Shown: in pieces, positions 24,704-35,900 of the stretch
Layout of the letters: each line of letters starts with the position of its first letter
How positions within the stretch are numbered: position 1 is the first letter of the stretch
NCBI GenBank assembly: GCA_012295275.1
Contig: CM022669.1
Span: 4,139,277 to 4,203,276, forward strand
Reading direction: 5' to 3'
DNA length: 64,000 nucleotides
Source: Chrysomallon squamiferum
Lineage: Eukaryota > Mollusca > Gastropoda > Neomphalida > Peltospiridae
Notes under the pieces: model-generated
Told to the model about the DNA's origin: nothing
Seen by the model: only the letters and a program-made list of their open reading frames with translations
The model's database searches: none
Position numbers and translations under genes: made by a program

Positions 24704-27700
24704 CTCCCCCCACAGGCAAGCAGACAGACAGACGTGCAAGTTTTTCAAAATGTAACCTGAGCTGAAGCCCCAGCATGTATCAGAGACCAATCTGCCATCC
24801 AACCCTGCTTCAGGTAGAGCAGTCCATAGATAGAACACAGGTAGAAGAAGACAAAGTAGAACATGTAACAGAGCATCTGCAAAACAGATTAGATATTAAA
24901 TCAAAATTTTAATATGATTATATTTATGAAGATGATCAAAAATGATTAAAAAAAAGAGATATTAATTGTAATTATTTCAGTGTTGATTAAAATTTGAAAG
25001 ATATACAAAATGTCTTGGTAGCAAAAGTAACGTTCATGCAGTCTGTGGGATATTATTTTTTTTTTTAATAATAACTGACAGTTTCATCTGCTTTTATATT
25101 TAGTGAGGCTGCTTTTATATTTATTTAAATTCATTATTAACAGACAAATTCACAAACTGAACAGCTGTCAATGTAACAAATGTTTTAATATTCATAACTT
25201 TTCACTTAAGCTGCAATTCATCTAGTTTCCATTCTGCTAAATGAAAAAAGAATGTCCACGAAAAGATTCCAGTATTTCTTTAAATGCATAAATTTCATGT
25301 TCTTGCTCTCAAGATAAAATTTCCTTTTTATTTTCTAAAGCAAAATTTCAAATTCTCAAGTTGTCGTATATTTGAAAAAATATTCACTCTTCTTGCAGAT
25401 CATTTAAGAATAAAAATGAAAATATTATGTTTATTCTCAGTAACACAACAAACCTGCATTTTGGGATAACAGTTAGGATCTGCCAGATTAGGCTCCACCT
25501 TGCTGATGTAGTCTAAGAAAAGTGGCGATTTGCAACCGAGAACTGCCTGAAAATTAAGAATCAAGTTTGTACGATTAACCCTAATTGGTAGACACAAACA
25601 TATATTATCCCTATCTTCATATAAGCACACATTCTCAATGATTTAATTTTGATTTTTCAAAATCATAATAACTGTTCTTTTATGTCACCAGTCATGAATA
25701 AGATATTGCTGAATAAAATAAATATAATTTAGCAGCAGTAAATAACAACTATGTTACTAATCACACACATTTCTGCTTTGTATGGACACTTAATGAATAA
25801 TCTGATTATTATAGTCTGGTATTTCGGAAATAATAACAATCATTTCCAGTACAGCATCATGGTCACAAATAGTATATTTCACTAAAAGAATAAAATTCGT
25901 TTTTAATTATATATTTTCAAATACTTGGTTCTATTTTCATTTCATAACTTTTTTTATGGTATTTAACCTTGCCAAAAAACTCAAAGTTACTGTAATTTTT
26001 TATGCTTATATAATCCAACAATGTTTCATTTAGAACATTATAACTTGACTATATTGTTCCAGACAGTTTTATTAAGCTCAGAATACCTACCAAGCCTCTA
26101 AATACTGCAACTGCTCCAGCAAAAATAAAATAAATGACAAAAAGCAAATCAACCCATCGCTGTAACAGAGGCTTTACCTGAAGTATAAATATATATATAA
26201 CAATAAATAAATTTAACTGTCAATTTTTTAAAGACTTAGTTTTGGTTATGTTTTTTATATTATGATAATAATTGTATCTTTTATGAAGCAAAAATGTAAA
26301 AAGTTTGTTTAGATACATTTGTATCTCAAGCACATATATTTGGTGGACAAACATGCCATTAATGAAGTACCTGACACAAAATGATGCAGACTTCCAGTTA
26401 ACCACATCTGAATTACTGCAACTAATTACTAATAATTATAAATTACACGCAACTTTTAATTAACTGTATTTTCAGTAACAGTCCTACGTTAAATTATGTA
26501 TCAGAAGCCAAGAAATGATTGATGCCTAGTAACAGTGAACATTACATGTGTGCTGTGGTGTTACATTAATGAATACTCTTTCTGCATTATGCTCTGACAT
26601 CTCACCATTAATTTTATTCTTCAGATTTACAAATGTTTTAAACAAATAGAGAAAATAAAAAAATGAAACAAATGCTTACAATGTAATATGACTTTATGTA
26701 CATTGGCCTCTCTCTGAAGAATTTGAATGCAGCACCCAGGGGAACCAGAAGATATGGTAAATTCAGCATGAAAGACCACTTCACTTCAAATGTGCCTGAA
26801 GTAAACGAATAAAACGATTATTGGTTACTTAGATATTTACAGTAAGTCACTTTTTTGTATCACTATTTTGCACTCAATAATATTAAAATGAGAAAATTCT
26901 GAACAGTGGCAAAACTAACTTTTATTAAATTGAAATATAAATATATAAATTACTTTATTAATGCTTAAATATGTTTTTTAAGAAATAAAAGTTCTAACTT
27001 CTAATAAACATCAAATGAAAAATAGCAAAACTAACTATAAATAAATCAGAATATAAATATTTAAATTACTTTATTAACATTGTAATATGTTTAAGAAGTA
27101 AAAACATTACACTTATTATTTTTACCTAAATGTACATACATATATTTGAAGGTATGTATGTATGTATGTTAAAAGCATCTTGATATTTAAATTATGTTTG
27201 TGTAATGTCATACACAGATGTTAAAAGTATATATAGTTTTAAAAAATAAAAAAAGAATTAAGAAATATTGTTTTCACCTATCATACTGCCAGGCAAAAGC
27301 ACAAGTAGGCTATTCATGATGGACCCAATCCAGAATAACCCTACTTCTCTGTAACTGCGCCTGAAAATACAGCAATATGTGTTATCTTTGATTATACAAA
27401 TAGCATAAATACAAATCACTTTTATATTTTTGTGCTTTAACAACTAGTTATGTATTACAAAATAAAAATTATTTTAACTTAATTATTAAAACAAAACAAA
27501 ATATTTTAGTGTATGAATCTATCTATATACCTATCTATATCTCTCTCTCTATCTATCTATCTAGCTACATATCTATCTATATCTCTCTCTCTCTATCTAT
27601 CTATCAATCTATCTATATGCGTGTATATACAGGAAATATTGTTTAACTGCAACACTGAATTATTATTTTTAACTACAGTTTTATAATTAAATCCTGATTT

Positions 27701-29940
27701 TTTTTTTACAAATACAATGCTATCTTTAAACCAATGTTTATTAATTTGTTGAATAAAATTTTTAATAACTAAAATTATCAAGCTATTTGAAAATTAGAAC
27801 TGGGCTTTCACAATACTTCTTATTTTATTATTATTATTATTGTTATTTTTAATGATAAAATAAAACAAAACAATAACAACAGTCTGCTTCTATATATCAA
27901 TTTCATTCATCTTCAAGCTTTGTCAGCAAAGTACAAATTACATTAAATCCTTTTTAACATTACAGCTATTATTTCTTTATGTAACTGCACTTATGCTGTG
28001 AAACTTGATACTGAATTAAAATAAAAGGCATGGATCAAATTCGCCGATGACATCAGCTCTGTACAATTGTCTGTTATGTAAAACAACTCAATGTCAGTGC
28101 AGTTACAACAATCTTTCTAATACACTAGCAGCTACGTAGGTCAAATAATCCCATAACTGACCTCCTATGGCAAAGATCATTTATAAATAGTTCACAGGGC
28201 TTGTATATAAGGAAGATTTAATATATTTTTAATTTGTGCAAAAAATTAAACAAAATTTATCTATTATGTAAAATTTTATATTTTATGTTTAAACAAATGA
28301 AATACTGTTTAGTTATAAGGTAAAAAATTAAATAATTTTGTAATTTGTACAGATTAAATATATCTAGTTTTCATGTTTTAGGAATTTAAAAAAAAAATAA
28401 AAAATAAAAAAAATTAAAATATATAAACAATTTATATTTACATTGTTTGTAGAGGAAATACTGCATAAGTATGAAGCTTATATAACTGAATTAAATATAA
28501 ACATACATAATTTAACATTTATGCAAAATATAAATAATAGTAATTTAAATTTTCAAATATATCTTTTCTTCTTCTTATTCTGGATAATGTATTTTCAATC
28601 TGTATAATAGAGCTAATCTCTATAATCATTCCTCACACTACATCTATATTAGACTACATTACATTTCAGTCAAACACCTCAGTAATTAATGCTAATGTAC
28701 TATAGAACTAAAAAGCAAACAAAATCAAAAGCACCTGAGACAGAAAATCAGCAGCATTGCTAGATATAAAAGTAAGTGAACAGTGCCATCCCAGTAATTA
28801 ATTAGCATCCCATATGCTGTTCTGAGATAAGGTTCCCCTTCTTTAAAATAGAATGACATAATGCCTGAAATACGATTGTCTAATTCCAGGGCAAGACAGA
28901 GATCAATAACACAAGACCACGAAAAAAGGCAACAACCTGAAATTAGAAACAAACACATCTTGTAACATTTATACTAAAACAATGGATTGTAACTAACAGA
29001 AGTGAAAACAAAGTCCATCCATGAGCATTGTGATTTATTTGTTGCTTTAAAAATAATCTGTGCAGCAAACATTTATTATTTATTCCCATTCTCTTCAAAA
29101 TCTCTGAAGTTAAAATGAATACACTTCACATGCCAAGGCTAAGTATTAAAAAATAAATATAATGATCTAAAATGCACATTTTAGGTGAACAAACTCTGCA
29201 AATTTGTGCAATATTTTCCCCAATATAACAAGTGCTCTGTTTATTAATCACAGCGTACAGGTGCATTCTTTCTAATCAGTATGACAGGGTTCACACCTTG
29301 GGCTGTCAAAATTTCCATAACTTTTCCAAAACTTTCCATAGCACACAAATCTAAATTTTCAAAACCATTTCCAAGCAAAGTCAATCACAACAAAGTTTTC
29401 ATCTCTGCAGTTTTTAGATGTTTGTCAGGGTTAAAACTTTTGCCCTGATTTAAGCTGTGTGATAAACTAGTAATAAAAAAAAAAAAAAAAATTGAAATAT
29501 TTTATTTTGGTGTTTAAAATGCAGCTTTATTCTCGGAGTGGACACAACTATAATGACATGTAAGGCAGATTGCCAGAAATATGAATACACAAGTATTGCT
29601 TCATAAAAAGTTGTTCCGTTCCTTTCTTCTTATTTAGTTAATAACCCATACCTTTAAAATGCCCCAAATCCTACTCCTTAATGGTTTGTAGTCTGAACTA
29701 TCGGTTGGATTTCTCTCTCAGTTTTAATATTCCACAATTTCAAGCATTTTTTTGTTGTTGTTTTTTGCTTTCACAGTCTTCCTGAAACTATTAGATTTAG
29801 TCAGATCAGTGAGATTTCATTTTTTCTAAGCAGATTCTGCCAGTTCATCAGGAGATGAAGACAGCAATTCAATATCTTTTTCTATATACTTGCTTTCAAT
29901 ATACTGAGTACATTGCGACATTTCCCCCTCTGTTCATCAC

Positions 29941-29973
<33 letters not shown>

Positions 29974-32900
29974 CAATCTCTCTCTCTTAATTCTATCTTC
30001 AACATTGAGCACCAAAAAGGGATGCTGGGATGCTAGGAAGCAAGGCTGCTTTGGTCTGGAGGTTTAAAGAAAAAACAACAAAGTTAATGTAATAACTGGT
30101 GTCCAAGTGTTCAGTTGTTTTAGCAGTAACTGTCCCTGCACAGATAGCCTGAGTTAACCGTTTGGGATCAAACTAAAACCACTACAAAACGGAACCATTT
30201 TCTTTGGCTAGACTACAACGACACCTCATTATATTGGATAAAACAGGGCGAAACAAACCAACCAGTTTTTCATACCTTTTATATATGGCAAGGACATACT
30301 TTTCCAAAACTTTTCCATAGCAAAGGTAACAAAACTTGATTTTCCAAAACTTTTAAGGTCTTGGAAAACACTGTGACAAATTTCTAAAACCTTCCAAAAC
30401 TTTTCAAAATGCGTACGAACCCTGGTATGAGTATTATGTAACAAAACCTGGTTAACAAAATAACAACACTGATACATAATATATCTGTTATTGATGGAAC
30501 ATTAAAAGGGCTGAAATACTATTAAACAAACATTCATTCATTGCAAAATATTAAATAACATTCAGTGTCGGTGAAAAAAACACCAAAACAAATATGCATC
30601 TACCACAAACACATGGAGTGTGCAAGTTAAAAATATATACACGTGCAAACTTATTACAGTGTGTATTACTGTTACTTGCTAAAATATCTTCTTAGTTGTA
30701 GATATTAATGATCAAAACATGCTTTTGCATGTGTCTGTTTTATGATTCACAGGATATCTGCAGTATATAAAACATTAAATTTGAAGATATTTGTATTAGT
30801 TTATATATTAATTTCAAATTATTGATTGAAAACACTACAAAAATGTACACATTACCTCATGTACTGTTTGCAATGTAATTAATTTACATAAAACCTTCTA
30901 TACAATTACAATTTCATAAAGCACTTACATAAAATTAACCCTTTGATCAGTTAATACATGCCTCCATCACAGTTGCTTCCATGGAAAAACAGTTATTAAT
31001 GAATTGAAGTATACCAATAAGTGCCATATGGTTTAATATATTTTTTATGCACATAGCATTAATACACCATATAATTTATTTTACGGTGATGAATCTAAAA
31101 AAAACTGTTTCATTATCTGTACTGTTTAAAATAACAACAGCAGAGAACTTACTGATTTCTGTTATTTTATAAAGTAAATAAATAAATAAATAAATTCCTT
31201 GAATTTACTATATTTAAACATAAAAACAAAAAATAAAAGATCAAGTGTTTGGCACATATTTCCAGACACTTACAATTAAAAAATTGTGTCAAAAACTGAA
31301 GAAACAATTATGTGAATATGACAACAGCAGCAGTTATATGCAAACTCTTTAAGGTTCTACAGGTGTACATAAAACCATGTACTTCAAACACCTTTAATTG
31401 TGTTACAACTACTTGAACTTGCTTGTCAAAATATATAAAGATGATTTTATTTTGCAAATATGCCTTTGTTACAAATCTCTCCATGGGAAAATCACACAGT
31501 TATGAATACTGTTTTTACATGATGAAAATAATAATTAAAATAATTAAATAATATATTAAAGCATAAATCATGATACTTTCCAGCCATTCAAGAGTGTGAA
31601 AATGTGTAGTTGCTCTATAATTTACTGGCTATAAGACTAACAGCAGATGCAAGAACTGAAAAGAAATTTATATTAATTATGTACATAAAGATATGATTCT
31701 CTCTGAAATAAATCTAATGACAAAAATTAGTATTTTGCATAATTGCTTTATATTTTAAAGGAATACCAATTTATTAATCAATTACATATCAAAAGTTATA
31801 AAAATAATTTTGAATCCCTGTATCAAAAATAAAAATAAATAATTATGAAGGATATTCGGCACTGGAAACATGCTAGTGAATGACACGAATACAAGTACAA
31901 TATGCATGTTTATGTGGAAGTGCACTGAAGAGCTATATTCTGTGTTAAAATCGTGAAAAGCAACAAATAAATATACAAAGAAGCCTTTAAAAAAGATAAA
32001 AGATCAAGATGGCTATAAATATAGGATTACATCAACATTGATATATTAATTCTAATTTTAATCGCTAATAAATTATTCATTAATATATCCATACATTAAA
32101 AGTCAATCATTTATGAAAATTATTTGAATCAAAATTCCATTTTATCAACGGTATGGATATTTTAAAGTAATAACTGCTCCTTTATAATTATTGTTTTTGT
32201 AATCAAACCTTTGAAAATACAGAGCTATCATGGTAAGATAGAAAGTGTAGTTGAAGCCATCCCAGTACTGAAGACCTGTCCCGTATGTTGTTGAAAGATA
32301 AGGTTCCCCATTTTTCACATAAAATGTGCAAAAACCTTCAATTAATCCATCTAACTCAAATCCAAGAAAAACTGAAACAAATGCTTTGAAAGCCAAAGGA
32401 GTGATTGCTGAAATATAGAGAAAATAAGAACTCCTTCTTAAAACATGGAATATAAATTAAGTACATTTTGGTTTTTATTTTTGTTTTGTGTTTGTGTGAT
32501 TAAAACAATTAAAATATTCTGCATATCATCAATAAGTAATCATGCAGTTTAGGTCTACCATTAGTTATTTTATTCAATATATATTTTATTATATTTTTTA
32601 TTTTTTAATGAGTCTTTGTTTAACAAAATTAAAAAATTATATAAACCATACAAAAACACTTCTGCTTGTCAAACCAAACAATTTTCTTTTTTTAGGACAC
32701 AGCTATGATAATGCAATAAATGGTGAACATACAAAAAAGTTCCTTGTAACCGAGGGAAGTTTAGTGAGTGATGCTAATGCGTTTATGGACAATACATGGA
32801 TATTTATTTTAATATTTATATAATTTCATTTTACTGACAAAACTAATCCACAAGCGAAAACAAAAAATGTATTTTTTCAAATTTAAATTGGCACAGCTCG

Positions 32901-35900
32901 CTGGAATTATTTTGACTACAAAAACTTTTATCTTAAATGATTATGAAAGAAAATACAAAAGATATGGATTTAAATAAAATAACTTGGTTTCTTTGAAAAA
33001 AATAATTTAGATAAATATGCTTTGCTTATTATATATTATAATATGCAAAGCATTCTTATTTAAATTAATTTTGTCCAAGAAACCAAGATTAATTTTACAA
33101 GTTTAACAAGCACTAAGTGGATTACTGTTGTTTTACATAAATTCTTCATTTCAGCATAACAGAAATATATATATATAGAGAGAGAGAGCATAATTTATTT
33201 TACAAGGAGAAGACATAAACTGCAAGATTACCTAGCCTGATTTTAGTTACCAGAATGTAAGGAATTATTATTTTTTTTTTTTTTTTTTTTTATAACTGCC
33301 AAAAATACAGGTGATTCCTTAGTTGTTTGTTGTTTTTGTTTTTTGTGTGTTTTTTGTTTTTTGAGATGAGTTATTTATTATTTATTTATTTATTTATTTA
33401 TCAAAGTATGTTTAAGCATAAACTGAAAGCATAAACAACAAAAACAAAATAAAATTAAAAATAAAATAAATAAATAAACAAAATAACAGTAGCAATAATA
33501 AATAAATAAAATGCTGGTATGCTGAATTTGTGTATTAAAAAAAGTTGTTCATGACCCTAACTCAAGGTTAGCCAAATGAAAAGAGAATCTGATGATGTGT
33601 GAAGTTGTAAACACATTTCACTGGTAATGTCAACACAGAGGTGTTGTTTATGTGTTGACTGTTGCTGCGTTGTTTACATCAAAAGTTTCTAAAACAGCTT
33701 CAATTTAATATTTATTAAGATTTATTATAATAGTATTAATACATATAAAATATATATACTGAGAAATACAGCGAACATATCATAAAGTAGATTTAATATT
33801 TATTATTTATTTCAAATAATGAGTAGAACTTTTTAAACACGTCATCAGGGTTTCGTTAATAATATTTTAAATACAGCGATAAATAGTCAGCCGAAATAAA
33901 AAAAAAAAAAAAATTACACACCATAAATTAAAGCATCCACATTATGAAAGAACTGACGGATACACAACACTGGAAGAACCAAAGCAAAAAATAAACAAAC
34001 AATTCCGGCACAACAAACAAGTCGTTCGTCTTTCATGGCATCACTTTTGTTCAGCATGTACGCAATCGGTACAGAACTGCTCGATGACATAATCACTATA
34101 ATCAGTGGACACCATGAATCCTTGACAAATCCCATTTTTACTAAAATGTAGATAGATAATTTTTTTGTGTCTGCTTCGTTCGTTCGGACTTTGATATAGC
34201 CCGCTTTTTTTTATTTTTGTTCTTTTTATGGATTTCCCACCTTTTACTTCGAACGAACCATCCAAAATAGATACAAGAAAAACCTACAAAAAAACCAACA
34301 AAAAAACGACTGACGTTTTTGTATCATCCATCGTTGATAACTGGGCGTCAGCAATAATGGCATCACACATTTCATTAACAAAAATTTTATAATTGTATTT
34401 CACTTTAGAAAATATCAGTAAAGCTATATTTAATTTTAAGAATATATACACTACTGTAACAATATTATGACAAGAAGTGTTTTATAATACATGAGCCTGT
34501 ATCTATGACCAACATATCAAATATTACTTCTTCTTTTTGTCAAACTAATTTCATAGGTTAGAAAACTAAATAAATGACTGAAAAATAACAAAGATGTTTT
34601 AAAAAAAAGGAAAAAAAAGGAAATGAAAATTTTGCATGCAGTGCAGGCCAATCAATTAACTGCCTAGAACTATAACATGCAAATGAACATGCACCTCTGG
34701 GTTAATGAAGTTCACAAAATGTGTAAAAGATATATTTATAAATAACCTAATAATTATAAACACAAGAGAGTAATGTGAAAGAAATTAAAAACTAACTGGG
34801 GAATGTCCCTAGTGTTTTAAATATTTTTAAATTCTCTTTTTTTTATTATTTTTTTTTACTGTGGTGTGGGTTTATAATAATTATATGATACATCTAATTC
34901 TGTCATTTTTATTTTCAGCATGTTGTAAAAATGATTTCTGGGAATGATTTGTGTCTAATCTTGGTAATCTTGGTAATCTAATGAAGATAAAGATGGGGTA
35001 ACTGCATAGAACCAAACCTTTGACAATATAGAGCTATCACTGCAAGATAGAAAGTGAAGTTGAAGAAGCCATCCCAGTAGAGAAGACCTGTCCCATATGT
35101 TGTAGCAAGATAAGGTTCCCCATTTTTCACATAAAAAGCTAGAACATTTTTAATAAATCCATCTAACTCAAGTCCAAGAAAAATTGAAATACAAGCTGTC
35201 CATGCCAAGGGAATGACTGCTGAAAAGTACAGAAATAAGAACATGTAATAAAATTATGTATCTTTTAAGAAAAAAATAAAAATTAACTGTTTAATATTTA
35301 ATTTATCCCATCCTTTGCAACTTATTTCTTTTTTCTTTTATTTAAACAAGTTTAAATCCAACATGCAAAAAACTTATGATTCAAAAAAAGAAAAATGTGG
35401 AACATTTTATTTTACTTTTTCTTAATTTTTTATATTTTTTTTATTAAAACATATATTTACATTTATTTTAACAATTTAAAATTTAGAATATTTTCTGAAA
35501 TAATTTAAAACTGTGTCCTTTTTTTAAAATTTATTTATCAATTTTAAATAAAAAAAGCAATATAATTATGGATATTTTAAAAAACAATTTCATTGTATAT
35601 TATACATGGGTGGGGCAATTCTGGCCCCCTTTTCCATTCAACCTCACCTACAACTTCACAGACAAAAGGAAACAACAAAATGGAGTGAATAATGTGTAGT
35701 ATATGCATTTCTGCTTCAGTAGTCACAAACACTGTATCAGTGTATGTATAGTGCTTAAACTTTTGAAATGGAAACTAGGTTAAAAATTGTTTTGAGGGGC
35801 CAGATTGGCCCCAATTATTTGGGTAAATCTGGTCCCAACATTCATCATGTATTTTGGTCCTCAAATTTGTTGTACTGATTACTGCTATGTATTCATTGTT

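Noticed and set aside
34041-34265. 74-codon minus-strand frame overlapping exon 1B
   Set aside because: It runs out of register with the conserved exon 1B protein; only the shared five-codon uORF is kept in both leaders.
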